Source: CBDCGV01 sp965216955
GTDB lineage: Bacteria; Bacteroidota; Bacteroidia; Chitinophagales; JADIYW01
Direction of reading: 5' to 3'
Assembly (NCBI GenBank): GCA_965216955.1
Contig: CBDCGV010000011.1
Location: 327,764 to 391,763 of the forward strand
DNA: 64,000 bases
Shown here piece after piece: positions 9,337 through 20,400 of the stretch; position 1 is the first letter of the stretch; the number at the start of each line of letters is the position of its first letter. The translations under genes and the position numbers were made by a program. The notes beneath the pieces were generated by a model that had not been told where the DNA came from, ran no database searches, and was given only the letters and a program-made list of their open reading frames with translations.

Positions 9337-10566
9337 ATGAACAAAAATTTATTTAAACTATTACCGGCTATTCTAATCGCTTTTGGAACGGTATTTACTT
9401 TTACCAGTTGCAGTGAAGATGAATCAAATGAAGTATCAACAGGAACAACAACTACGACATTAAAAGGAAACATCGGGACAAGAACGCTTTCAGAAGATAC
9501 TATTTACATAATAGATGGATTTGCTTATGTAGACAGTAACGATATATTAATTATTGAAGCCGGTACAATTATAAAAGCAAATACCGGCGATGGAGCCAAT
9601 GCTTCTGCTTTAATAATAACTAGAGGAGGAAAAATAATGGCCAATGGAACGGCTGCTAAACCAATAATTTTTACATCTGTAAACGATAACATTACAATTG
9701 GCCAAACAGCTAGTACTTTATTGCCTGCTCAATCAACAGGTCTTTGGGGTGGTATAATAGTATTAGGAAGTGGATTAATTTCTGCAAGAGCTTCTAAGGG
9801 AAGCACAGAAACAGACATTGAAGGAGTTCCTCCAGCATTAGGTATTTCTAAATATGGAGGTAATGTTGAAAATGACAACTCGGGAAAATTGAATTACGTA
9901 TCTATTCGATTTACAGGAACAAAGTTAGCCACCGATGATGAAATCCAAGGATTAACACTTGGAGGAGTTGGTTCAGGAACAACTGTAACCAATATTGAGG
10001 TTATTTCAAGCGCTGATGATGGAATCGAATTTTTCGGTGGAAGCGTGAATGTAACAAATGCCGTGATTGCATATCAAGCTGATGACGGGTTAGACATAGA
10101 TCAGAGTTATAGTGGAACAATAAGCGAAGTACAAGTGCTAGTATATAATTCCGAAGGGAATGATGCATTTGAAATAGATGGACCTGAAGGCAATGACAAT
10201 GCAACTGGGAAATTCACTATTCAAAATGTTACTGTCGCAAATAATGGAGGGGGCACCAATTTTGCTGCTACTTTTAAAAGCGATGCCCAAGGAAATGTAA
10301 ACAATTGCGCATTTGATGGTTTTACCAATTGGGTTAGAATACAAGGAGATGGTGCTTGCATTAATTACAATAACGACGATTTAGTAATAAATGGCGGAGA
10401 ATTTAGTTTTGACAGTCTGCCAGGGCTTATTACTGCAGATACGCTACAAAACGAAATTGAAACTAAGTTTGTTGCAAATAATACGGCAACTTCCAGTTTT
10501 TCAAAGGGTGCTACTGCCGACTTTTCATGGACATGGTCTAGTGACCTAAACATTTTAGCTGATTAA
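9337..10566 (+). CDS. Exported lipoprotein, predicted right-handed beta-helix
   Basis: A 409-residue protein with a lipoprotein signal (lipobox FTSC, Cys25) and an acidic post-Cys stretch (SEDES), typical of surface or outer-membrane lipoproteins in this phylum. The body has the pattern of a repetitive beta-helix: IIEAGTIIKANTGDGANASALIITRGGKIMANGTAAKPIIFTS resembles the phylum-wide family of secreted beta-helix proteins found near TonB receptors, and later repeats include DDGIEFFGGSVNVTNAVI and DDGLDIDQSYSGTISEVQV. No catalytic motif is recognised. A TonB-dependent receptor starts 70 bases downstream, beyond a strong hairpin. I infer a surface partner of that receptor; the ligand is unknown. 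Confidence 0.85.
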   Translation: MNKNLFKLLPAILIAFGTVFTFTSCSEDESNEVSTGTTTTTLKGNIGTRTLSEDTIYIIDGFAYVDSNDILIIEAGTIIKANTGDGANASALIITRGGKIMANGTAAKPIIFTSVNDNITIGQTASTLLPAQSTGLWGGIIVLGSGLISARASKGSTETDIEGVPPALGISKYGGNVENDNSGKLNYVSIRFTGTKLATDDEIQGLTLGGVGSGTTVTNIEVISSADDGIEFFGGSVNVTNAVIAYQADDGLDIDQSYSGTISEVQVLVYNSEGNDAFEIDGPEGNDNATGKFTIQNVTVANNGGGTNFAATFKSDAQGNVNNCAFDGFTNWVRIQGDGACINYNNDDLVINGGEFSFDSLPGLITADTLQNEIETKFVANNTATSSFSKGATADFSWTWSSDLNILAD

Positions 10567-10580
10567 AAACATTATATGAC

Positions 10581-10617
10581 AAAGGCTTCTTTATAGGAAA
10601 TCTATAAAGAAGCCTTT
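10581..10617 (+). terminator. Strong intrinsic terminator or attenuator between lipoprotein and receptor genes
   Basis: A perfect 16-base-pair hairpin has arms at 10581-10596 and 10602-10617 with a five-base loop (GAAAT). Three further T residues follow, making a T6 run. It lies 14 bases after the lipoprotein stop and 20 bases before the receptor ATG, so it can end or reduce transcription into the receptor. Confidence 0.85.
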
Positions 10618-10636
10618 TTTAATAGAAAGAGAAGAG

Positions 10637-13465
10637 ATGAAAAAAATTATTTTAAATATCGCATTGCTGACCTTAACATATCTTGCCGTTGCATACCAAC
10701 CAAAAGGAATTGTTAGAGGAATTGTAATAGATGAAAAACTAGGAGAACCGCTAATAGGGGTTAATGTAGTTGTAGAAGGTACAACCATTGGTGCCTCTAC
10801 TGATCTAGACGGAAACTTTTCTATGTCACTCAACCCCGGCACCTATAATTTAGTCGTTTCATATATTTCTTACGCAACAAAAAAAATAAGTGCGGTAGAA
10901 GTGAGTGAAGATGAGGTAGCAATGCTTCAGATATTAATGAATGAAGATGCTGAAACGCTTGAAGAAGTGGTGGTAATAGCTAAAGCTATGCAAAATACAG
11001 ATGCTGCTTTACTATCCATACAAAAAAAATCCTCTAACGTAATTGATGGTATTTCTGCCCAAACTTTTAGCAAGTCCGGTGATGGCGATGCTGCTGCTGC
11101 CATAAAAAGAGTTCCAGGAGTGTCCATTGAAGGTGGAAAATATGTTTTTGTTCGCGGTTTGGGAGATCGGTACTCAAAGTCCATTTTAAATGGGATGGAA
11201 ATTCCGGGATTAGACCCCGAAAGGAATACGGTGCAAATGGATATTTTTCCAACCAATATTATTGACAACATTGTTGTTTATAAAACTTTTACCCCTGATT
11301 TACCTGGGGATTTTACAGGAGGACTAGTAGATGTTACCACTAAGGATTTTCCTGATAATAAATCGCTTAAATTATCTGCTTCTTTCGGATATAATACAAT
11401 TACACATTTTAAAGACGATTTTATTCTTTATGATGGGGCTTTCCCCGATGCTTTAGCACTGGGAGGTAAAAGCCGAGCATTACCCTTTGCAAAAGATCTC
11501 GAACCTAATCTTGTAGATGCACAATCTTCTTTTAATACAACAAATGCATTAAATAAGGAATTGGAGGCTAAAAATTCAAATACTTTTTTAAACCAAAGTT
11601 ATTCAATTAGTGGCGGAAACCAATACAATAAAGAAAGAGTTACACTTGGATTAAATGCAGCTTTCAACTACAAAAACAGTTATGAATTAAGACCCAATTA
11701 CACTCAAAATGAAACAATAATTGTCACTAATTCAGGATCTGGCAGCGAGCAGGCTCCCTTTAGTTACGAAAACTTTGTTGAACAAACAGGTAAAACAGGG
11801 ACCAATGAGGTTCTTTGGAGCACCATGCTTTCAGGATCCTTAAAAAAAGATCATCATAAAATAGGCTTAAAATTACTTCACACTCAGAGTGGAGAAAAAA
11901 GTGCAACCATAAGAGATATAAATGATATTGAAAACACACAACTAAATTTGAGAACTGACTTATCATATGTAGAAAGAAGGATAAGTAATGCCATTATTTC
12001 AGGAGAGCATTTGGCAGGCAAAAACATTAAATTAAATTGGGCCAACGCTTTTACCCTGATTGGAGTAAATGAACCCGACAGAGCTAGCTCTGAATTTGTA
12101 ATAAATTCTAACGGCGATGTAACCTTCAACTCTAACTCTAATGTTGATAAAGTATATAGGGTACTTAATGAGTACAGCAACAATGCAAAACTAGATATCA
12201 CCTTACCCATTAAACAATGGAAAGGGCTAGACACTAAGTTAAAATTTGGTGTTGCTGAATTAATTAAGAAAAGAGACTTTGAAACATTTTCTGTTTCTAT
12301 TGGAAAGAGTGATAATTTTGACCCTGAACTTATTTTGATTGAGGACGGAGCCAACTCAATATTAGCAACTGAAAATTTATATTCTACCAGTAATGCGTCT
12401 GGGTATACCGTTACCAATGTACAGGTAGATGCAGAAAATAAGTTTACCTCTATATATAATATCTTAGGCGCTTATGCTATGGCCGAATTACCTCTGCATG
12501 AACGTATTAAATTTATCGGTGGTTTAAGAGTTGAACACGCACTAATCAATTATACTGGTACACGACGAACAACAAGAATTGAAAGCACAGAAAAGGTGCT
12601 AAACAGCTTCCAATTTTTACCTTCTGTCAATTTTGTATATAACATTTCCAGTAAGGATAATAAAGATATGAACCTTAGAGCTTCATACAGCAGAACATTA
12701 GCAAGACCTTCTTTCAGAGAAAAATCAGAAGCCATAATATATGATCCGGTTAGTGGTATAACTTTTAATGGTAATATTAACCTAGAAGAAACTTTCGTTC
12801 ATAATGCTGATTTAAGATGGGAATATTTTATAGGCGGAGGAGAAATTATTTCTTTAAGCGCATTTTATAAAAAGTTCATCAACCCAATAGAAATTCAACC
12901 ACTTGAAAATGTTGGTATAGATCAAATACAACCTGTTAATAGGGATGAAGCAGATGTTATTGGTTTAGAATTAGAATTTAGAAAGAGTTTAGCCTTTATT
13001 CATCAAAAACTAAGTGATTTAATTCTTGGAACGAATTTCACGTATGTAAAATCTATGATTGAATTAACAGAAGATCAAAAAGATATATACATTATTACCA
13101 ATACACCTTTACCTTCTAATAGAGAATTAGTAGGGCAATCTCCTTTTATTGTAAATGCATTTCTTTCTTATAACAATCCAAACACTGGAACAGGACTAAA
13201 TCTCAGTTATAATGTAAAGGGCAAAACACTTTCACTTGCAGGAGTTGGAGATATTCCTAATGTCTATGACGACCCTTTCCATAATTTAGACTTTAAAGCA
13301 ACTCAAAAATTAGGAAAAGACAACCAATTTGGTCTTTCCTTTATAGCTAAAAATTTAATTGGGGATTACACAGATAGATATTACGAATTTAAAGATGTAC
13401 AATCTACTTACATCTCTTATGATAAAGGCCGAAGTTTTTCTCTTGGCTTCTCCTGGAAATTATAA
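10637..13465 (+). CDS. TonB-dependent outer-membrane receptor with carboxypeptidase-regulatory N-domain
   Basis: A 942-residue outer-membrane receptor for TonB-driven import. A signal peptide (residues 1-20) is followed by a carboxypeptidase-regulatory-like beta-sandwich (about 25-105: GIVIDEKLGEPLIGVNVVVEGT), then the plug (about 125-240: GDGDAAAAIKRVPGVSIEGG, VFVRGLGDRYSKSILNGMEIP, DLPGDFTGGLVDVTTKDFP), then a long beta-barrel ending in FSLGFSWKL with a terminal aromatic-rich strand. The plug variant with RGLGDRYS marks a recognisable subgroup of receptors in this phylum. It has no STN domain and no sigma/anti-sigma pair nearby, so it is not wired to the cascade at 46-48 kb. The ligand is unknown; pairing with the upstream beta-helix lipoprotein suggests a dedicated surface system. 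Confidence 0.93.
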   Translation: MKKIILNIALLTLTYLAVAYQPKGIVRGIVIDEKLGEPLIGVNVVVEGTTIGASTDLDGNFSMSLNPGTYNLVVSYISYATKKISAVEVSEDEVAMLQILMNEDAETLEEVVVIAKAMQNTDAALLSIQKKSSNVIDGISAQTFSKSGDGDAAAAIKRVPGVSIEGGKYVFVRGLGDRYSKSILNGMEIPGLDPERNTVQMDIFPTNIIDNIVVYKTFTPDLPGDFTGGLVDVTTKDFPDNKSLKLSASFGYNTITHFKDDFILYDGAFPDALALGGKSRALPFAKDLEPNLVDAQSSFNTTNALNKELEAKNSNTFLNQSYSISGGNQYNKERVTLGLNAAFNYKNSYELRPNYTQNETIIVTNSGSGSEQAPFSYENFVEQTGKTGTNEVLWSTMLSGSLKKDHHKIGLKLLHTQSGEKSATIRDINDIENTQLNLRTDLSYVERRISNAIISGEHLAGKNIKLNWANAFTLIGVNEPDRASSEFVINSNGDVTFNSNSNVDKVYRVLNEYSNNAKLDITLPIKQWKGLDTKLKFGVAELIKKRDFETFSVSIGKSDNFDPELILIEDGANSILATENLYSTSNASGYTVTNVQVDAENKFTSIYNILGAYAMAELPLHERIKFIGGLRVEHALINYTGTRRTTRIESTEKVLNSFQFLPSVNFVYNISSKDNKDMNLRASYSRTLARPSFREKSEAIIYDPVSGITFNGNINLEETFVHNADLRWEYFIGGGEIISLSAFYKKFINPIEIQPLENVGIDQIQPVNRDEADVIGLELEFRKSLAFIHQKLSDLILGTNFTYVKSMIELTEDQKDIYIITNTPLPSNRELVGQSPFIVNAFLSYNNPNTGTGLNLSYNVKGKTLSLAGVGDIPNVYDDPFHNLDFKATQKLGKDNQFGLSFIAKNLIGDYTDRYYEFKDVQSTYISYDKGRSFSLGFSWKL

Positions 13466-13485
13466 AACGTATATACAATGCGGTT

Positions 13486-13532
13486 AGTGGCGGACCTTAA
13501 GAGCTTATCTCTTCTCAGCTTGGTTCGCCACT
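13486..13532 (+). terminator. Intrinsic terminator after TonB receptor
   Basis: Arms AGTGGCGGACC (13486-13496) and GGTTCGCCACT (13522-13532) pair over 11 bases with one G-T pair. A 25-base loop separates them and more T residues follow. It lies 20 bases after the receptor stop. Confidence 0.7.
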
Positions 13533-13551
13533 TTTTATATCCGCTAATCTA

Positions 13552-14277
13552 TCAAGACTTTGACTTTTTCTTCCCAAATCTGAAAATAGCATAAACACTA
13601 ATTTCAGTTGTATGTGCATTTTCTCCTCCACTAAGAACTGGTGTTCCAGAAAAGGAAATATCAAAGTCGTCGTTTGTAATATCAACTAATCCTTTACTTA
13701 GTCGTCCACCGACTCCAATTCCTTTTTTTGATACAAATTCTACACCAAAATGAACCCCTGCATCAAACCTCTTAAAAAAACTATCTCCTTCTAAATCTTC
13801 CAATCTCTCATCGAACAAATTGTCTTCATTCTCAGCGACTACTACTCCTACACTATTATAGATCTTAAAGTTTAACTTTCCCCCCATAGCATAGGCCCCA
13901 TATCCGCCAAAATGAAAATTGAAAACATCTTTAATATAGAATTTAAGAGAAATAGGAACACTTAAATAATGAAAATATGTTTGCAACTCAGAACGACCTA
14001 AAACTCCAAAGGTAGATTCCGTCTTAGTGCCTCTTAAATCGTATAAAACTTCCAAATCAAAAGCGAAAGATTTTTCTGTGGCTTTCTCAAAAGAAAAACC
14101 AGCAGTTCCTCCATATCTAAATCTGTTTTTTTGATCTGCAATGGACTCATCTCCTACTCCAATGGTAGAAATGGCCATTCCCCCTTTTAAACCAAACCCT
14201 CCTTTGCCTCCTGCAAACAAATTAGAAGAGGACAATAATATGATAAGGGTCAGAATATGTACGCCTGATTTTTTCAT
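13552..14277 (-). CDS. Outer-membrane beta-barrel protein (PorT-like fold)
   Basis: I place the start at 14277 (MKKSGVHILTLII...) because a clear signal peptide begins there; an in-frame upstream ATG at 14307 would add ten residues before it. The mature protein begins with GGKGGFGLKGGMAIST, which fits the first strand of the outer-membrane beta-barrel fold found across Bacteroidota. Alternating hydrophobic strands continue to a C-terminal strand (TEISVYAIFRFGKKK). Length is about 241 residues. It is monocistronic, between the receptor terminator and the macroglobulin gene. The specific function is unknown. Confidence 0.8.
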   Translation of the reverse strand: MKKSGVHILTLIILLSSSNLFAGGKGGFGLKGGMAISTIGVGDESIADQKNRFRYGGTAGFSFEKATEKSFAFDLEVLYDLRGTKTESTFGVLGRSELQTYFHYLSVPISLKFYIKDVFNFHFGGYGAYAMGGKLNFKIYNSVGVVVAENEDNLFDERLEDLEGDSFFKRFDAGVHFGVEFVSKKGIGVGGRLSKGLVDITNDDFDISFSGTPVLSGGENAHTTEISVYAIFRFGKKKSKS

Positions 14278-14438
14278 AATTAAATTTTTATTTTCTATAA
14301 AGATCAAATATCGTGTTAAAGGTAAGCGATAGATCTCATCATAGTAACAAAACTTGTAAACAGTTGGTAGTAAACGAGGTTCCTGTAAATTTTATTATAT
14401 GTGTGTTTATTAAAACCTACTTCAATAAAACAGTTTGC

Positions 14439-17400
14439 TTATTCTATATTTAATCTAATTCCTTTAGAATGGCTTGCAAACTCAGGGGCATACATACATT
14501 GAATGCTCGTAATACCGTTAGAAAAATTCCCAGAGTGCGTCACGCGCAAAGGATACTCAAACACATATACTCCCTTAGGTAAATAGTCAAAAAAGAAATG
14601 TGTGGCGGCATCTCGAGTCGATTCATAATATCCAAGTCCATCTTGCCATTTGTAACTAGACAATACATTTATTGGTTCTAGCCCTGAAGCCCTCATATCC
14701 TTCATATGCACAAACTCCATATTCCTATCCGATTTAAGAATTACTCTTATTTTCAACAAATCCCCTGGTTCAATTTTATCACTTTCTCCAATTCGAACTA
14801 ACTTTTTCCCCTCTGAAGTATTGATTTCTTTATACACTTCTTTAGTTGAGTTTAAAGGCGTTTGATGCGATGTAATTTTATCTAAATCTTCAAAATACTG
14901 CCAGTACATGGCTCCCCAAGCAGGACCCTTATTAGGGTTTGAAAGACTTATATTCGCTTTTGGCTTGTCAATTTCTCTTCCGTTCCATTTTATCTTAAAA
15001 TGTCCTGTTCCGGCCTCAATGTTTGAATCAAAATCAATTGGATTTACAGTCTTTTTGTCAATTTTTACTTCTATTGATTGATTGTCTTCTATCCAATTAC
15101 TTCCCCCTAATAAAAGAGCATAACATGCATCTGCTGTCGCTTTAGTTGTCGTCCATCGTTGAACCTGTTTTTGTTTCAACAGCCAAAGTTTCAAATTGTC
15201 GACGTCTTTTGCTCTTCCTCCAATTTCTTCGAATGCTTCTATCAATAGTGCCTGTGTTTCAATGGGGGCATTATACCAATAATACCCTCCCTGCTCTACT
15301 TCTTTCCAATACATCCCTCGTTCTTCATGGGAAATAGCATTTTCCTTTAATGCTGTTATTATTTTAGAAGGAATCTCTTTTTCATTGTACCGCCCTAAAG
15401 CAATACTAATCATACCTTGCATGTAATAACTTTTGTTTAACCAATGCTCTTTTGATTGTTCTAAAAAATAATCGAAAGCAATTTGTTGTTGCCTATTTAA
15501 ATCAATATGGTTGAAAAAAGACCGCGCATATAAATACTGAATTTGTGTACTTCCTAAATTGTCCGTTGTTAAATACTTCTTATTGTGTTTTTTGATTTCC
15601 TGATAGTCTTCCAGAATTCTTTGGTCTAAATATTTGATAGCCTTATTTAAAACTTGTGTTGATCTTTCATTTTTTTCAAAGGGTGCTACCTTCAACTGCT
15701 TCAAATGTCCAAAACCAGATACAATATATTGTGTTATATATCGATTGTCTCTCATCCCTGGAAACCAAGAAAATCCACCATTGGGTGTTTGTATATTAAA
15801 CAACTTATCTAAAGATTGTTTTTGTTCGTATGCCATCTTATTAAGGTCAAACAAAAGAGCTATTCTTTTCTTTTGCTCAGATTCATTTTGTGCCTCCCTT
15901 AACCAAGGCGTTTCTTCAATCAACAGCATTTTAAGCTCTTGATTTTTTTCCAAGTTGCTTAATAGTGCTTTACTATCTGGAGCATTTTTCCATTGATCAA
16001 AAACAGCTTTAATTCTCGAGTTGCTATTGGCAATATAAGAAGCCAGTGTATTGGCATAATATCTATTAAAAGTTTGTTCGGCACACTCATAGGGGTATTC
16101 CATTAAATAAGGCAATGCTTGTACCGCATACCATATTGGATTAGAAGAAATTTCTAATGTGAGTTGATGATGTTTAAGTGTTTTAGAACTATAATTTGCT
16201 AATTTCTCAAAAGTATAGTCTTTGTTTTCTCCACCCAAAACATTTAATGGCAATGTTTCGGTTACCAACATTCTATTACTTAAAACAGGCAGTGTATTGG
16301 TTTCTCCATCCGTAAAACCTCCTGCGTTTGCAATGATTTCGTATTTAATTGCTTGAATATTATACGGCACTTTGACTTCCCATTGCGCTAAAGTATTTTG
16401 CTCCGGATCCACACTAAAGGCAACATTATTACCATTGCTTAATAATTGGGTGGTTATCTCCTTGCCGCTTAAAACATCGTACAATTTTATTGTTGATGTC
16501 CCTTCTAGTTTTTTATTTGAAAGATTAATGATTTTAGTTGTCAAAACAATATTGTCTTTTTCTCTTAAAAACCTTGGCACATTGGGAATAACCATCAACT
16601 CTTTTTGTGTAACAACCTCTTTAGAGAATATTTTATGATTCAACTCTTTAGTATGTGCAAAGCCTAAAAACTTCCATTTTGTCAATGCTTCAGGCATTTT
16701 AAAGGAAAATATAGTATTGCCTTCCTTATCGGTTTTTAAATCTGGAAAGAAAAAAGCCGTTTCATCAAAATTAGACCTAGGAACAAGAGACCCTTCTTCC
16801 TTCTTAACTTCCTTTTCTGCTTTTTTTACATCTCTAGTAGCTTCTTCTTTATTTTCAGTAGCAGATTCATCAGCATCTGCAAACCCAGCAGCCTCAGCTT
16901 CAACCATTTCCATTGGTGCGGCAGCAGCATCCATTAGTGCAATATTTTCAGCCCTGCCATTGCTCGCTCTTGATTTAAAGGCAAAATTTCTAATGCCATA
17001 ATCCGCCATATAAAATCCAAAAAAGTTTAAGCTGTGATAACTGTTTTGAATATATGATTTATACTCATGCCAATCGATACTATAAAGCCTTCCATTGGAC
17101 CGCCCAAATCCAACATTATTCCATGATTGCAATGAGCTTATGTGCTTTTTGGGAAGATGGAAGTAAAATTGGTTACTTGCAAATGCATCTAACGAAGCAT
17201 CATACATTGTCGCTAACAACTCTGCAGATATTTTTTCACCATAAGGTCCTGTAATTTTTAGCTGCCATTCTTCTTTTTGTCCAGGCAGCAATTTATCTCT
17301 AAATGAAAGCCATTCTACATTTAGCTCTTTTTTAATTGATGGAATCGTAACTTTCGAATGCTTAGAAAATTGCCTGTTATACTTTATTAGAAAAGCTTTC

Positions 17401-20400
17401 ACCTCAATATTCTCTCTCAACGTATTATTAATTTCTGCACTAATTGTTTGAAAAGAATTGTTTAAAGCAATAATTTCTCTCTTTAATATGTTTCCATCAT
17501 TACTCACTTCAACAATTGCTTTTGCATTATTGAAAGAGGATCCAACAACAATATTTAAAATTTCCCCTTTATTTATTTCTTCCGGTGTTTTTACTATTAA
17601 AGGTGTTATTGAAATAGGGTGTTGATCATTAGTAGATGTAAAAGTTATTACCTTCTTAAAAAGGACTAGCTGGCCCTTTTTATCTTTGGCTTTAATTTCA
17701 ATTAAATACTTTCCTGAATTAGAAAAATTCGTTGGGCTTAAGGCCATCTCTTTTTTCTTAAGTGTATTGAAGCTTTTAGAAAAGACTGCTTTTTTCTTTG
17801 GCCACTCTAAGGGGTTCTCTTCTTCTTTAAACATCGAATTAGGGAAAAGCTTATCATGGTCGTTTTTATTTAGCGTATAAAATTCTGGTGTCTCCCAATA
17901 TCTTTTTTTCTTAAAAATCTTTGGCCCCTCTAATTCATAAATTTTTACCTCTACCTCTGCAGCTTCAAACTCACCATTCAGATTGGTAGTGCTAATATTG
18001 ATTTGATGGTTTTTATCTCTATCCAAATATTCTTTCACATCACAATTCAATAAAAGACTTATGTATCCAATCTTAACCGTTGCTGAATTGCTTCTTGTTT
18101 CTCCAGAAATATCCGTTACATCTGCAATCACTTCATAGGTAAAATAGGCTTGCTGATCTTGACTAATAGCTTTGTCCGGAATTGCTTTAAAATCAATTTC
18201 AAAATTGCCTTGCTCATCTGTTTCTGTTTCTCCAAAAGTAATTTCTTTAGAATTGCTATATGGTAAAGAAGGGCGTCTCCAATAATGAAAGTAGTAAGGT
18301 CTTATTACATTTCTAACTACTTTATAACTAACTTTCGCATTACTTAAGTTGGCTCCAGAATATGTTTTAGTGTTTCCCTTTACAGTAACAACATCTTCTA
18401 AATTGTAAGACTTAGTTATAGGAAGAAAGGCAACTTCGAAAGAAGGACGCTTATACTCTTCAATTCTTATTGATTTTTGTCCCTGTTCATTTCTTATTGT
18501 AAAGTTCCCCATCAATGTATTGGATGGAGCGGTAAAACTTCCTGAAAAAGTGCCATATTCATTAGTTGTCAAAGAGAGTTTACTAACCTCTTTATAATTC
18601 ACATCTCGCAAAACAACAGTTGTCTTTTTATCTGATAAAATGCGATTTTCCCCGTCAAAACTCTCAACAATTAAACCTTTAAAATAGATTGTTTGGCCTG
18701 GCCTATATATAGCCCTATCCGTAAAGAAATGTGTTGAGACATTTTTCTTAGGTGTTCGTTCTCGAAAGTTATGGATATAAAAACTATGCTCTAATCCAAG
18801 AAAGTCTTCCTTATGTTTTATTTCTAATTGAAAATTCTGGCTTTGATCTACTCCGGTGATTTTCGCGTATCCTTTTTCATTCGTTGTAAATGATTTTCCT
18901 TTTACATAATTATATTTTCTGCTTTTATAATCGTAGACACGTCTATATGTTTGTATATGTGCATCAGCCATTGGGAGACCTTCTTTCCTGCCCATAACTT
19001 GGACTTCAAGTTGCCCATTTTTTTTACGGGTAGTATAACCAATGTTAGAAAGCCAAACCACATTTAATGCCACCGCAGAATTTTGAATAGAAAAATCAGC
19101 ATTTGGTGAAAATAGCAGTGCATAATATCCTTTTCCTAGTTTTTCTATATCTATTTCTATCGTATGGTTATTATAGTCATTCGAACTAGGAAGTTTTACC
19201 TGCCAACTTCTAGCTGAACCTCTTCTATTGAGTGCTCTTATTATTTCTTCTTGTTTTTTTGAAAACAATAATTTGTCATCATTATAATTAAGGGGAACCA
19301 CCTTACAATATATTTTATCAATATTTGTATATGACACCAATGCTTTAAAAGGTTGATTAGGAATTTCAACCTGCTCTGTAGTAACATTCAATGCTTGTTG
19401 TAGTAACTGTTGCTTTAAAACAGCGCAATTTTTTGCACCCACTGTTTGAGGATATTTATCTATCGTTTCATTACATAATTCAACTACTCTTTTTTTTATT
19501 GAAAGGTCTTCATTGCTTTGATTAGAATTGTTTAACGCTTTCGCTAAATCAAAATTTACTTCTGCTGTAGCAGGATTTTCTTCCAAGGAGTTAGCTAAAG
19601 TCTCTAAAGACTTAATATATAATTCATTCTTATTTGACGCTTTAAAATGATTTTTAACAAATTTCAATCTGCTTAAATCAACATCTACAAAAGCTGCTTT
19701 GTTATTTTGCTTACTTCTAAACTTCAATAGCTCTTGATACAATTTTGTTGCAAGGAAATCATTGGTAATGCTTTCAGGCTCTTGAATAGACAAGTTTGAA
19801 AATTCTACTGCTTCCGAAAAATAACGATCATCATTTAGTTCAAATACAGAGATGGCTTCCGACAAACCGCTTTCAGTATTGGAAAAAAAGCTTAGTGCTT
19901 CATGTGCTAATAGATCATAGAGTGTTGGTCTTAGGTTTTTTGAAGCTTCTGATAAATTATTCAAAATCTCACTATAGGCATCTATGGATGTTTTTTGCAA
20001 CAATTCTGCCTCTTTTAAAGAAGCCATATATTGATTGGCAATTTCTGTGAACAGTGTTTTGGGGTCCCAGGTCCTGAAATCTTCATTTTTATCATTAGTT
20101 GTATGTGTTCTTTCTAAAAACTTATATCTATGATTTTGGTAATACATCCAATAAGACCGTGCAAGTATAGATTGTAATATTGCTTTTTCGATACCTATAC
20201 TCCTATTAATTTCACCTTTGAGCTCTTGAACAAATTTCAATTCTGAATTTTCCTGAATCGTCATTGAGTATTTACCCTTAAACAACATTGCTTTTGCAAT
20301 TTGAGGTGTATTTGATTCTCTTTTTGCAATAGAAAAGATCTGTTCAACCTCTTCCAAAGCAGATTTTGTTTTACCTTCTTTTTCAAGAACAGAAACTTTT

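Noticed and set aside
11884..12417. 177-codon frame on the minus strand
   Set aside because: It lies fully inside the TonB receptor gene on the other strand, with no family features or independent start signals.
16717..17001. Ser/Ala-rich 94-codon frame on the plus strand
   Set aside because: It is antisense to the Ala/Glu-rich bait-like part of the macroglobulin gene; its composition is a by-product of that region.
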